This document shows positions 25,997-34,602 of a stretch of DNA of 64,000 nucleotides, in pieces. A program made the position numbers and the translations under genes. Each line of letters opens with the position of its first letter. Position 1 is the first letter of the stretch. Where the stretch lies: assembly GCA_965204775.1 (NCBI GenBank), contig CBDBFH010000029.1, forward strand, positions 1 through 64,000. Direction: 5' to 3'. This DNA is from CBDBFH01 sp965204775 (lineage in GTDB: Bacteria > Pseudomonadota > Alphaproteobacteria > JAPOUT01 > G958296285). The notes beneath the pieces are model-generated. The model made no database searches. It was given only the letters and a program-made list of their open reading frames with translations, and was not told where the DNA came from.

Positions 25997-26047
25997 CGGC
26001 GGGACACCTCTCCCCACCGAGAGGCAGCTATCTGAAAGGGTAGAAAC
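25997..26047 (+). promoter_or_regulatory. Structured serC leader (serC RNA motif candidate)
   Basis: The leader just before serC has a hairpin CCTCTC (26007-26012) / GAGAGG (26019-26024) and then CAGCTATCTGAAAGGG, which contains the ribosome site. Alphaproteobacteria have a described conserved RNA motif ahead of serC with this kind of layout. The match is from memory and not a covariance search. What it senses is unknown. Confidence 0.5.
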
Positions 26048-27223
26048 ATGAATAGCCCCGCCAAACCGGCCATCCGACCCGCGCGCCCCTTCTTCTCCTC
26101 CGGACCCACCGCCAAATACCTGAACTGGTCGCCCGGACTCCTCGAACAGACCGCACTCTCCCGAAGCCACCGCTCAAAAGTTGGAAAAACACGGCTCAAA
26201 AAAGCCATCGCCGAAACTCGCGAACTCCTCCAACTGCCCAAAAACTACCGCGCCGCCATCGTCCCCGCCTCCGACACCGGCGCTTTCGAAATGGCCATGT
26301 GGTCACTGCTCGGACCGCGCGGCGTCGACGTCTTCGCATGGGACTCCTTCGGCAGCGACTGGGCCAATGACGCCAAAAACCAGCTCAAAATCCCCGACCT
26401 GCGAATCCTGCAGGCCGAATACGGCAAACTCCCCGACCTCGCCCAGGCCGATCCAAAACGCGACGCCGTATTCGTCTGGAACGGAACCACCTCCGGCGTC
26501 CGCGTGCCCCACGCCGAATGGATCGCCGACAACCGCCAGGGCCTCACCCTGTGCGACGCCACCTCCGCGGTCTTCGCACAAAAACTGCCCTGGAATAAAC
26601 TCGACGTCGTCACCTTCTCCTGGCAAAAAAGCCTCGGCGGCGAAGCCGCGCATGGAATCCTCATCCTCGGACCGCGCGCCGTCGAGCGGCTCGAAACCCA
26701 CACCCCCAACCGCCCAATCCCCAAAATCTTCCGCCTCACCTCCGGCGGCAAACTCAACGAAGCCCTCTTCGAAGGCGCAACCATCAATACCCCCTCCATG
26801 CTCTGCGTCGAAGACTACCTCGCCGCCCTCAACTGGGTCCGCTCCATCGGCGGCGAAGCCGCCATGATCCGCCGCGCCAACGCCAACCTCCAACTCATCG
26901 CACAATGGGCCGCAAAAACCAGCTGGATCGACTTCCTCTGCGCCAGCCCCGAAGCGCGCTCCAACACCTCGGTCTGCCTCAAAATCACCGACCCCGCCTT
27001 CACCCGCCTCGAAGAAAAAGACCGCAAAGCCTTCGTCAAAAGCATGGCCGCGCTCCTCGAAGACGAAGAGGCCGGATTCGACCTCGACTCCTATCGCGCC
27101 GCACCGCCCGGCCTGCGCCTGTGGGCCGGAGGAACCGTCGAAGCCGCCGACCTCATCGCCCTCTTCCCCTGGCTCGACTGGGCCTACGCCGCCTGCCTCA
27201 ACCGCTTCTCCCCCAAAGCATAA
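26048..27223 (+). CDS. serC: Phosphoserine aminotransferase
   Basis: A 391-aa PLP enzyme (alphaproteobacterial long form) converting 3-phosphohydroxypyruvate to phosphoserine with glutamate. It starts with the FFSSGPTAKYLNWSP segment, and the PLP lysine is in VVTFSWQKSLGGEAAHG. The ribosome site AAGGG lies 7 bases before ATG 26048. The gene is followed within 10 bases by serA, giving the two steps of serine synthesis in one transcript. It depends on a structured leader. Confidence 0.93.
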   Translation: MNSPAKPAIRPARPFFSSGPTAKYLNWSPGLLEQTALSRSHRSKVGKTRLKKAIAETRELLQLPKNYRAAIVPASDTGAFEMAMWSLLGPRGVDVFAWDSFGSDWANDAKNQLKIPDLRILQAEYGKLPDLAQADPKRDAVFVWNGTTSGVRVPHAEWIADNRQGLTLCDATSAVFAQKLPWNKLDVVTFSWQKSLGGEAAHGILILGPRAVERLETHTPNRPIPKIFRLTSGGKLNEALFEGATINTPSMLCVEDYLAALNWVRSIGGEAAMIRRANANLQLIAQWAAKTSWIDFLCASPEARSNTSVCLKITDPAFTRLEEKDRKAFVKSMAALLEDEEAGFDLDSYRAAPPGLRLWAGGTVEAADLIALFPWLDWAYAACLNRFSPKA

Positions 27224-27232
27224 GAGAACGCC

Positions 27233-28816
27233 ATGCCCAAAGTCCTGATCTCCGACAAACTCGCCCCCGCCACGCTCGACATCTTCGCCGCGCGCGGAGT
27301 CGAAGCCGACTTTAAGCCCGGACTCGACAAAAACAGCCTCGCACAGATCATCGGAAACTATGACGGCCTCGCCGTGCGCTCGGCGACCAAAGTCACCGCC
27401 AAACTCCTCGAACACGCCGCCGGACTCAAAGTCATCGGGCGCGCCGGAATCGGCGTCGACAATATCGACCTCGACGCCGCCAGCGTGCGCGGCATCATCG
27501 TCATGAACGCGCCGCTTGGAAACTCCATCACCACCGCCGAACACGCCCTCGCACTGATGATGGCCCTCGCCCGCCAAATCCCGCAGGCCGACCGCTCCAC
27601 CCAAAGCGGCAAATGGGAAAAAAGCGCCTTCCTCGGCGTCGAACTGGCCGGGAAAACCCTCGGCATCGTCGGGTGCGGCAATGTCGGCGCAATCGTCGCC
27701 CGCCGCGCCCAGGGCCTGGCCATGAAAGTCGCGGTCTACGACCCCTTCCTGCCCCGCGAACGCGCCGCAGAACTCGGCGTGGAAATCCTCGAACTCGACG
27801 AACTCCTCCCCCGCGCCGACTTCATAACCCTCCACACACCCCTCACCGATAAAACCAGACACATCATCAACCAAAACAACATCGCCAAAATGAAAGACGG
27901 CGCGCGGCTCGTCAACTGCGCGCGCGGCGGACTGATCGACGAGCAGGCCCTCAAAAACGCCCTCGAAAGCGGCAAACTCGCCGGAGCCGCTCTCGACGTC
28001 TTCAGCGAAGAACCCGCCAGAAACAATATCCTCTTCGGAGCCAAAAACATCATCTGCACCCCCCATCTGGGCGCTTCAACCTCGGAAGCGCAGGAAAAGG
28101 TCGCGCTCCAGATCGCCGACCAGATGAGCGACTACCTCCTCTCCGGCGCCGTCACCCACGCCGTCAATATGCCCTCGATCTCGGCGGAAGAAGCCCCGAA
28201 ACTCACCCCCTTCATCCGCCTCGCCCGGCAACTGGGCCGCCTCGCCGGGCAAATCCTCGAAGGCGGCGTCGTCGAGGCCGGATTCGAATATCAGGGCGAA
28301 GCCGCCCGCCTCAACGTCCCCGCACTCACCGCCGCCGCGCTCGCCGGACTCTTCGAACCCGTCCTCTCCGGCGTCAATATGGTCTCCGCCCCCGCCGCCG
28401 CCCGCGCGCGCGGAGTCAAAATCTCCGAAACCCGCATCGAAGAAGGCGGCGCTTACGAATCCTATATCCGCCTCTCCCTCAAAACCGAAAACAGCCGCCT
28501 CTCCGCCGCCGGAACCGTCTTCTCCGACGGACGGCCACGCCTCATCCAGATGGCCGGGATCGACATGGAAGCCGAATTCGCCCCCCATATGCTCTACGTC
28601 GCCAACCGCGACCTGCCCGGCTTCGTCGGCCAACTGGGCGGCGTGCTGGGCGGCAGCGGAGTCAACATCGCCTCCTTCAATCTGGGCCGCACAAAGCCGG
28701 GCGGCAAAGCCGCCGCGCTGATCGCCGTCGACGCGCCCGTCCCGCCCGAAACCCTCAAAGCCGTGCGCGCCACTGAGAATGTGGTCGCGGCGGCGGCGCT
28801 GGCCTTCCAGACATGA
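27233..28816 (+). CDS. serA: D-3-phosphoglycerate dehydrogenase
   Basis: A 527-aa long-form enzyme, first step of serine synthesis. Substrate-binding domain at both flanks; NAD-binding motif TLGIVGCGNVGAIVARRA; catalytic Arg in VNCARGGLIDEQAL, Glu and His in the IICTPHLGASTSEAQEK region; an intervening domain of about 130 residues, and a C-terminal ACT domain (NRDLPGFVGQLGGVLGGSGV). The ACT domain suggests feedback by serine. AAGAGAACGCC precedes the ATG. Its stop overlaps the purA ATG. Confidence 0.95.
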   Translation: MPKVLISDKLAPATLDIFAARGVEADFKPGLDKNSLAQIIGNYDGLAVRSATKVTAKLLEHAAGLKVIGRAGIGVDNIDLDAASVRGIIVMNAPLGNSITTAEHALALMMALARQIPQADRSTQSGKWEKSAFLGVELAGKTLGIVGCGNVGAIVARRAQGLAMKVAVYDPFLPRERAAELGVEILELDELLPRADFITLHTPLTDKTRHIINQNNIAKMKDGARLVNCARGGLIDEQALKNALESGKLAGAALDVFSEEPARNNILFGAKNIICTPHLGASTSEAQEKVALQIADQMSDYLLSGAVTHAVNMPSISAEEAPKLTPFIRLARQLGRLAGQILEGGVVEAGFEYQGEAARLNVPALTAAALAGLFEPVLSGVNMVSAPAAARARGVKISETRIEEGGAYESYIRLSLKTENSRLSAAGTVFSDGRPRLIQMAGIDMEAEFAPHMLYVANRDLPGFVGQLGGVLGGSGVNIASFNLGRTKPGGKAAALIAVDAPVPPETLKAVRATENVVAAAALAFQT

Positions 28817-30105
28817 CCGGCGTCGCCGTCATCGGAACCCAGTGGGGCGACGAGGGCAAAGGCAAAATCGTCGACTGGCTCTCCGAGCGCGCCGACGTCG
28901 TCGTCCGCTTTCAGGGCGGGCACAATGCCGGGCATACCCTCGTCATCAACGGCAAAATCCACAAACTGAGCCTCCTGCCGGCGGGAGTCGTGCGGCCCGG
29001 CAAACTCAGCCTGATCGGCAACGGCGTGGTTCTCGATCCCTGGGCCTTCCTGGCGGAGGTCGCGCAACTGCGCGGGCAGGGGGTTGCGGTCGCGCCCGAT
29101 AATCTGCGGATTGCGGACAACGCCGCCCTGATCCTCCCCCTCCACCGCGAGATCGACGCCGCCCGCGAAGCCGCCAAAACCCGGCTGGGAACCACCGGGC
29201 GCGGAATCGGCCCGGCCTATGAGGACAAAATCGCCCGCCGGGCGGTCCGGGCCGGAGACCTCGCCGATCTGAAGAGTCTGCCCGGCAAGCTCGACCGCCT
29301 TCTGGCCCATCACAATGCGCTGCGGCGGGGTCTTTCGCCGCCCCGCCCGGAGATAGACCGGGCGCAGCTGGCAGAGGCGCTGGCCGGGGTTGCCCCGCAG
29401 ATCCGGCCCTATCTGGATGCGGTCTGGCTCCGGCTGGACGAGGCGCGCCGCGCCGGGCGGCGGATTCTCTTTGAGGGCGCGCAGGGTCTGATGCTGGATG
29501 TGGATCACGGCACCTATCCCTTTGTCACGTCTTCCAATACGGTGGCGGGGGCGGCGAGCGCGGGGGCGGGGGTGGGGCCGGATGCGCTGTCTTATGTTCT
29601 GGGTCTGGCGAAAGCCTATACGACGCGGGTGGGGGAGGGGCCTTTCCCGACCGAGCAGGACAATCAGACCGGCGCATTGCTGGGCGAGCGGGGGGCGGAG
29701 TTTGGAACCGTCACCGGGCGGCGGCGGCGCTGCGGGTGGTTTGATGCGGTTCTGGTGCGCCAGGCGGTCAAGATCGCCGGGGTTTCGGGGATTGCGCTGA
29801 CCAAACTCGACGTCCTCGACACGCTGGATGAGATCAAAATCTGCACGGCCTATAAATTGGCGGGCGCGCGGCGGGATTATCTGCCTTCGGAGCATATGGC
29901 GCAGGCCGCGCTGGAGCCGGTCTATGAGACGCTTGCCGGGTGGAAGCAAAGCACGCGGGCCGCGCGCTTCTGGCGCGACCTTCCGGCGCAGGCGGTCAAA
30001 TATGTGCGGATGATTGAGGAGCTGGTCGGCGCGCCGGTCGCGCTGCTCTCGACCTCGCCCGAGCGCGAGGACACCATCCTCATGCGCGACCCGTTTGCAG
30101 GCTAG
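28813..30105 (+). CDS. purA: Adenylosuccinate synthetase
   Basis: A 430-aa GTP-dependent enzyme forming adenylosuccinate from IMP and aspartate. Clear motifs: GTQWGDEGKGKIVDWL (P-loop and catalytic Asp), GHNAGHTLVI with catalytic His, GRGIGPAYEDKIARRA, and EGAQGLMLDVDHGTYPFVTSSN. ATGA overlap with serA. The last six codons (RDPFAG) lie in a sequence (30088-30117) that recurs downstream of two Sel1 genes, so this 3' end was the left edge of a tandem duplication. Codon style changes within the gene from C-ending to G-rich. Confidence 0.95.
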   Translation: MTGVAVIGTQWGDEGKGKIVDWLSERADVVVRFQGGHNAGHTLVINGKIHKLSLLPAGVVRPGKLSLIGNGVVLDPWAFLAEVAQLRGQGVAVAPDNLRIADNAALILPLHREIDAAREAAKTRLGTTGRGIGPAYEDKIARRAVRAGDLADLKSLPGKLDRLLAHHNALRRGLSPPRPEIDRAQLAEALAGVAPQIRPYLDAVWLRLDEARRAGRRILFEGAQGLMLDVDHGTYPFVTSSNTVAGAASAGAGVGPDALSYVLGLAKAYTTRVGEGPFPTEQDNQTGALLGERGAEFGTVTGRRRRCGWFDAVLVRQAVKIAGVSGIALTKLDVLDTLDEIKICTAYKLAGARRDYLPSEHMAQAALEPVYETLAGWKQSTRAARFWRDLPAQAVKYVRMIEELVGAPVALLSTSPEREDTILMRDPFAG

Positions 30106-30262
30106 CCTGTCACAGGCGAGCCTGTAACAGGCAAGCCTGTCGCAGGCAAGCCTGTCGCAGGCAAGCCGGTTTTCCGCCGGTGGGGGCGGGGTTTCGCCTC
30201 CGGCGGACGTCTCTTGACGGGGCAGGGCTTCGCCCCCCATTCTGCCCACAGGAGAGAGAGCC
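30088..30262 (+). repeat. Duplicated purA-tail and leader, copy 1 (original)
   Basis: The purA 3' end (30088-30117), short repeats, a GC-rich segment CGCCTCCGGCGGACGTCTCTTGACGGGGCAGGGCTTC-like block, and CCCACAGGAGAG before the Sel1 start. The same order recurs at 31389 and 33216. TTGACG within it could be a -35 box. Copy 1 is the original, because here the purA sequence is coding. Confidence 0.75.
30103..30166 (+). repeat. 15-bp tandem repeats after purA
   Basis: Four consecutive units close to GCCTGTCGCAGGCAA, each able to form a small hairpin GCCTG-TCG-CAGGC. They start at the purA stop codon and run to about 30166. Single copies remain at the matching places before the second and fourth Sel1 genes (about 31406 and 33232). 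Confidence 0.75.
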
Positions 30263-31363
30263 ATGCCGAAGTTCACGAAAATCGCGCTTGCCATTTTCCT
30301 CACCGGACTGCTGGCGCAGACCCCGGCGGCAAGGGCCGAAGAGAATCTCGCCGATCTCAAAACCCGCGCCGAGGCAGGTGATTCCGAAGCGCAATACGAT
30401 CTGGGCTTTCTCTACGAGACGGGCCGGGGCGTGGAGCAGGATTATGAACAGGCGGCGCGGTGGTATCGCAAGGCCGCCGAACAGGGAAATGCAAAAGCGC
30501 AATCCAATCTGGGCCTTCTCTACGGGCAAGGCCGGGGCGTGGCGCAGGATTCCGCTCAGACGGCGCGCTGGTGGCGCAAGGCCGCCGAGCAGGGGCTGGC
30601 AGAAGCGCAAAACAATCTGGGCGTTCTCTACAAGCAAGGCTTGGGCGTGGCGCAGGATTACGGTGAGGCGCTGCAGTGGTATCGCAAGGCCGCCGAACAG
30701 GGGTTTGCAGCGGCTCAAACCAATCTGGGCCTTCTCTACGTGCAAGGCCGGGGCGTGGCGCAGGATTACGCACAGGCGGCGCAGTGGTATCGCAAGGCCG
30801 CCGAACAGGGAGAGGCAAAAGCGCAATACAATCTGGGCATTCTCTACGCGGAAGGCCGGGGCGTGGCGCAGGATTACGGACAGGCGGCGCAATGGTATTA
30901 CAAGGCCGCCCAACAGAGAAGTGCAAACGCGCAATCCAATCTGGGCTTTCTCTACGAGAATGGACGGGGCGTGGCGCAGGATTATGAACAGGCGGTGCGG
31001 TGGTATCGCAAGGCCGCCGAACAGGGAGATGTAAGGGCGCAAACCAGTCTGGGCTTTCTCTACGCTCAAGGCCGGGGCGTGACGCAGGATTATGGACAGG
31101 CGGTGCAGTGGTTTCGCAAAGCCGCCGAACAGGGAGATACACTTGCGCAATTCAATTTGGGCGTTTCCTACGAGCAAGGCCGGGGCGTGGCGCAGGATTA
31201 TAAGGAGGCTTATATCTGGTATAGCCTCGGTGCGGCCAATGGTTATAGCTCAGCTGAAGCAGGGCGTGATGAAGTGGCTTCGGGGCTTTCCCCAAAGGCT
31301 CTGCGCGGAGCGCAAAAAGAGGCGAAGCGGCGTCTCCAGCAAATCAGGGCGCGGCAGAAGTAA
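30263..31363 (+). CDS. Sel1-repeat (TPR-like) secreted protein A
   Basis: A 366-aa exported protein. The signal peptide (MPKFTKIALAIFLTGLLA to ARAEE) is followed by eight Sel1-like repeats of 36 residues, each with LGxLYxxGRGVAQDYxxA and WYRKAAEQG. A C-terminal module of about 55 residues (KEAYIWYSLGAANGYSSA, then RRLQQIRARQK) closes the array. Sel1 solenoids bind other proteins; in bacteria they occur in envelope and host-interaction proteins. A strong AGGAGAGAG lies upstream. It is the first of four paralogues. Confidence 0.85.
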   Translation: MPKFTKIALAIFLTGLLAQTPAARAEENLADLKTRAEAGDSEAQYDLGFLYETGRGVEQDYEQAARWYRKAAEQGNAKAQSNLGLLYGQGRGVAQDSAQTARWWRKAAEQGLAEAQNNLGVLYKQGLGVAQDYGEALQWYRKAAEQGFAAAQTNLGLLYVQGRGVAQDYAQAAQWYRKAAEQGEAKAQYNLGILYAEGRGVAQDYGQAAQWYYKAAQQRSANAQSNLGFLYENGRGVAQDYEQAVRWYRKAAEQGDVRAQTSLGFLYAQGRGVTQDYGQAVQWFRKAAEQGDTLAQFNLGVSYEQGRGVAQDYKEAYIWYSLGAANGYSSAEAGRDEVASGLSPKALRGAQKEAKRRLQQIRARQK

Positions 31364-31388
31364 ATGCGGGGGCGCGGCCCGCAGTCGT

Positions 31389-31519
31389 GACCCGTTTGCG
31401 GGCTGGCCTATCGCAGGCAAGCCGGTTTTCCGCCGGTGGGGGCGGGTCTTCGCCTCCGGCGGACGTCTCTTGACGGGGCAGGGCTTCGCCCCCCATTCTG
31501 CCCACAGGAGAGAGACCCC
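31389..31519 (+). repeat. Duplicated purA-tail and leader, copy 2
   Basis: Positions 31389-31418 repeat the purA end with a few changes (GACCCGTTTGCGGGCTGGCC for GACCCGTTTGCAGGCTAGCC), no longer coding. Then comes nearly the same leader as at 30160-30262, ending CCCACAGGAGAGAGA before the second Sel1 start. Confidence 0.8.
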
Positions 31520-32836
31520 ATGCCGAAGTTCACGAAAATCGCGCTTGCCATTTTTCTGACCGGGCTGCTGGCGCAGGCCCCGGCGGCAAGGGCCGAAGAG
31601 AATCTCGCCGATCTCAAAACCCGCGCCGAGGCAGGCGAAGCCGATTCGCAATTCTATCTGGGCGTTCTTTACAGGAAGGGCTGGGGTGTTGCGCAGGATC
31701 ACGGGCAGGCGGCGCGCTGGTTTCGCAAGGCTGCCGAACAGGGGAATGCACTCGCGCAATCTGTTCTGGGCGCGCTCTACGTGCAAGGCCAGGGCGTAGC
31801 GCAGGATTACGGGCAGGCGGTGCAGTGGTATCGCAAAGCCGCCGAACAGGGGAATGCATCCGCGCAAGCGGGTTTGGGTGCGCTCTACGAGCAAGGCCGG
31901 GGTGTAAAGCAGGATTCCGCTCAGGCGGTGCGCTGGTTTCGCAAGGCCGCCGAACGGGGGAGTGCACCCGCGCAAGCTGGTCTGGGCGCACTCTACGAGC
32001 AAGGCTGGGGCGTGGCGCAGGATTCCGCTCAGGCGGCGCGCTGGTATCGCAAAGCCGCCAAACAGGGCTATGCAGATGCACAAATCAATTTGGGCCTTCT
32101 CTATGCGACGGGTCAGGGCGTGGCGCAGGATTACGCGCAGGCGGCGCAGTGGTTTCATAAAGCTGCCGAACAGGGGGTGGCAGACGCGCAGGCCGTTTTG
32201 GGTGCTCTCTACGCAGAAGGGGAGGGAGTGGCACAGGATCACGGGCGGGCGGCGCATTGGTATCGCAAGGCCGCTAAACAGGGAAATGCAGACGCGCAAT
32301 ACAATCTAGGCGTTTTCTATGAAAAAGGCCGGGGTGTGGCGCAGGATTATGCGCAGGCAGCGCGCTTGTGGCACAAGTCTGCCGATCAGGGGTTTGGAGA
32401 AGCGCAACACAATCTGGGCGTTCTCTACGAGAATGGACGGGGCGTAGCACAGGATTATGGGCGCGCGGCGCAATGGTATCGCAAGGCCGCCGAACAGGGA
32501 TATGCACAAGCACAAAACAATCTGGGCCTTCTCTACGCGAAAGGCCAAGGCGTAGCGCAGGAGGAAGCACAGGCAGTGCAGTGGTTTCGCAAGGCCGCCG
32601 GTCAGGGATTGGCAGAAGCACAATATAGTCTGGGTGCTCTTTATAAGCTAGGCCGGGGCGTGGCACAGGACGATAAGGAGGCTTATATCTGGTATAGCCT
32701 TGCCGCCGCCAATGGTTATGAACGGGCTAAAAAATCGCGTGATGGAGCGGCTTTGAATCTTTCCCCAAAGGCTCTGCGAGAGGCGCGGGCAGAGGCGAAG
32801 CGGCGTCTGGAAGAAATCAGGGCGCGGCAGAAGTAA
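31520..32836 (+). CDS. Sel1-repeat secreted protein B
   Basis: A 438-aa paralogue of protein A, with an almost identical signal peptide and first segment (ENLADLKTRAEAG). It has ten Sel1 units of 36 residues with more varied signatures (GWGV, GQGV, GEGV, GRGV). The C-terminal module differs more (YSLAAANGYERAKKSRDGAALNLSP), so it is an older copy there. I start at ATG 31520, with AGGAGAGAG upstream. The stop TAA is directly followed by the ATG of the next gene. Confidence 0.85.
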   Translation: MPKFTKIALAIFLTGLLAQAPAARAEENLADLKTRAEAGEADSQFYLGVLYRKGWGVAQDHGQAARWFRKAAEQGNALAQSVLGALYVQGQGVAQDYGQAVQWYRKAAEQGNASAQAGLGALYEQGRGVKQDSAQAVRWFRKAAERGSAPAQAGLGALYEQGWGVAQDSAQAARWYRKAAKQGYADAQINLGLLYATGQGVAQDYAQAAQWFHKAAEQGVADAQAVLGALYAEGEGVAQDHGRAAHWYRKAAKQGNADAQYNLGVFYEKGRGVAQDYAQAARLWHKSADQGFGEAQHNLGVLYENGRGVAQDYGRAAQWYRKAAEQGYAQAQNNLGLLYAKGQGVAQEEAQAVQWFRKAAGQGLAEAQYSLGALYKLGRGVAQDDKEAYIWYSLAAANGYERAKKSRDGAALNLSPKALREARAEAKRRLEEIRARQK

Positions 32837-33190
32837 ATGCCGGAATTCTTGAAAACCGCCCCGATCTTTCTGATTGCCCTTCTGGTTGCCTGTGCGCCGG
32901 TGGTGAAAGATCGCGTGGGGGGCGAGGGTGTCGCCTCCTTGCAGGCCCGCGCCGAGGCAGGCGAAGCCGAGGCGCAATTCGATCTGGGCCTTCTCTACAA
33001 GCAAGGCAGGGGCGTGACGCAGGATTATAAGGAGGCTTATATCTGGTATAGCCTCGGGGCGGCCAATGGGTATAGCTCAGCTGAAGCAGGGCGTGATGAA
33101 GTGGCGGCGAGGCTTTCCCCAAAGGCCCAGCGCGAAGCCCAAAAAGAGGCGAAGCGGCGTCTCCAGAAAATCAGGGCGCGGCAGAAGTAA
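32837..33190 (+). CDS. Single-repeat Sel1 lipoprotein C
   Basis: A 117-aa protein beginning at an ATG that abuts the stop of protein B (TAAATG). Unlike its neighbours it has a lipoprotein signal (IALLVAC, Cys at about 19), so it is probably membrane-anchored. The mature part has one Sel1 unit and a C-terminal module nearly identical to that of proteins A and D. It lacks the purA-tail leader. It may be a remnant or a regulatory short form made by loss of internal repeats. Confidence 0.75.
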   Translation: MPEFLKTAPIFLIALLVACAPVVKDRVGGEGVASLQARAEAGEAEAQFDLGLLYKQGRGVTQDYKEAYIWYSLGAANGYSSAEAGRDEVAARLSPKAQREAQKEAKRRLQKIRARQK

Positions 33191-33215
33191 GCGCAGGGAC
33201 GCGGCCCGCAGGCGC

Positions 33216-33354
33216 GACCCGTTTGCGGGCCGGCCTGTTACAGGCAAGCCTGTCGCAGGCTGATCTCCTGCCGTAGGGGCGGAGTGCCGCCTCCGGCAGA
33301 TATCTCTTGACGGGGCAGGGCTTCAAACCCCATCCTCCCACAGGAGAGAGATAC
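33216..33354 (+). repeat. Duplicated purA-tail and leader, copy 3
   Basis: 33216-33245 match the purA end (GACCCGTTTGCGGGCCGGCCTGTTACAGGC). The following leader is more diverged but keeps GCCTCCGGCAGATATCTCTTGACGGGGCAGGGCTT-like order and CACAGGAGAGAGATAC before the fourth Sel1 start. Confidence 0.75.
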
Positions 33355-34602
33355 ATGCCGAAATTCACGAAAATCACGCTCGCCTTTTTCCTCACCGGAA
33401 TGCTGGCGCAGGCCCCGGTGACAAGCGCCGAAGAGAACCTCGCCGATCTCAAAACCCGCGCCGAGGACGGACAGGCGGCGCAGTGGTATCGCAAAGCCGC
33501 CGAACAGGGAGAGGTGGCCGCGCAAAACAATCTGGGCGTTCTCTATGGGACAGGGGAGGGCGTGACGCAGGGGTGGGGGAAGGCAGTGCAGTGGTGGCGC
33601 AAAGCCGCCGAGCAGGGAGATGCAGTAGCGCAATACAAACTGGGCGTTCTCTACGAGAAAGGCCAGGGTGTGGCGCAGGATTACGCGCAGGCGGCGCAGT
33701 GGTATCGCAAGGCCGCCGAACAAGGGGTTGCAGAAGCACAATACAATCTGGGCGTTCTCTACGCGCAAGGCCGGGGCGTGGCGCAGGATTCCGCTCAGGC
33801 GGCGCAGTGGTATCGCAAGGCCGCCGAACAAGGATTTGCAGAAGCACAATACAATCTGGGCGTTCTCTATGGGACAGGGGAGGGCGTGACGCAGGGTTGG
33901 GGGAAGGCGGTGCAGTGGTGGCGCAAAGCCGCCGAACAGGGAGATGCTGTAGCGCAATACAAGCTGGGCGTTCTCTACGAGAAAGGCCAGGGTGTGGCGC
34001 AGGATTCCACTCAGGCCGCGCAGTGGATTCGCAAGGCCGCCGAACAGGGAGAGGTAAACGCACAGCGCACTTTGGCCTTTCTCTACGAGAAAGGCCGGGG
34101 TGTGCCGCAGGATTCCGCTCAGGCCGCGCAGTGGTTTCGCAAGGCCGCCGAACAGGGAGATGCGAGCGCGCAAAACAGTCTGGGCTTTCTCTACGAGAAA
34201 GGCCGGGGTGTGCCGCAGGATTCCGCTCAGGCCGCGCAGTGGATTCGCAAGGCCGCCGAACAGGGAAATGCACTTGCGCAAGCCAGGCTGGGCTTTCTCT
34301 ACGAGCAAGGCCGGGGTGTGGCGCAGGATTCCACTCAGGCCGCGCAGTGGTTTCGCAAGGCCGCCGAACAGGGACATGCACCCGCGCAAGCTGGTCTGGG
34401 CATTCTCTACGCTCAAGGCTGGGGCGTGGCGCAGGATTATAAGGAGGCTTATATCTGGTATAGCCTCGGGGCGGCCAATGGGTATAGCTCAGCTGAAGCA
34501 GGGCGTGATGAAGTGGCGGCGAGGCTTTCCCCAAAGGCCCAGCGCGAAGCCCAAAAAGAGGCGAAGCGGCGTCTCCAGCAAATCAGGGCGCGGCAGAAGT
34601 AA
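33355..34602 (+). CDS. Sel1-repeat secreted protein D, rearranged
   Basis: A 415-aa paralogue with the same signal peptide type (MPKFTKITLAFFLTGMLA). About 27 residues of the first unit are missing: RAEDG passes directly to QAAQWYRKAAEQ. Nine further Sel1 units follow. A 155-bp stretch is present twice, 324 bp (three repeat units) apart, a recent internal duplication. The C-terminal module matches A and C. The end overlaps the convergent higA gene by 20 bases. Confidence 0.85.
   Translation: MPKFTKITLAFFLTGMLAQAPVTSAEENLADLKTRAEDGQAAQWYRKAAEQGEVAAQNNLGVLYGTGEGVTQGWGKAVQWWRKAAEQGDAVAQYKLGVLYEKGQGVAQDYAQAAQWYRKAAEQGVAEAQYNLGVLYAQGRGVAQDSAQAAQWYRKAAEQGFAEAQYNLGVLYGTGEGVTQGWGKAVQWWRKAAEQGDAVAQYKLGVLYEKGQGVAQDSTQAAQWIRKAAEQGEVNAQRTLAFLYEKGRGVPQDSAQAAQWFRKAAEQGDASAQNSLGFLYEKGRGVPQDSAQAAQWIRKAAEQGNALAQARLGFLYEQGRGVAQDSTQAAQWFRKAAEQGHAPAQAGLGILYAQGWGVAQDYKEAYIWYSLGAANGYSSAEAGRDEVAARLSPKAQREAQKEAKRRLQQIRARQK
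33528..34006 (+). repeat. Internal duplication within Sel1 gene D
   Basis: 33528-33682 and 33852-34006 (155 bp each, offset 324 bp) are nearly identical and encode YGTGEGVTQGWGKAVQWWRK followed by YEKGQGVAQD. The offset is exactly three 108-bp Sel1 units, as expected for unequal recombination in phase. Confidence 0.85.

Noticed and set aside
30263..34602. Regular 108-bp spacing suggestive of a CRISPR-like array
   Set aside because: The period is the 36-residue Sel1 unit within long intact coding frames; there are no unique spacers.
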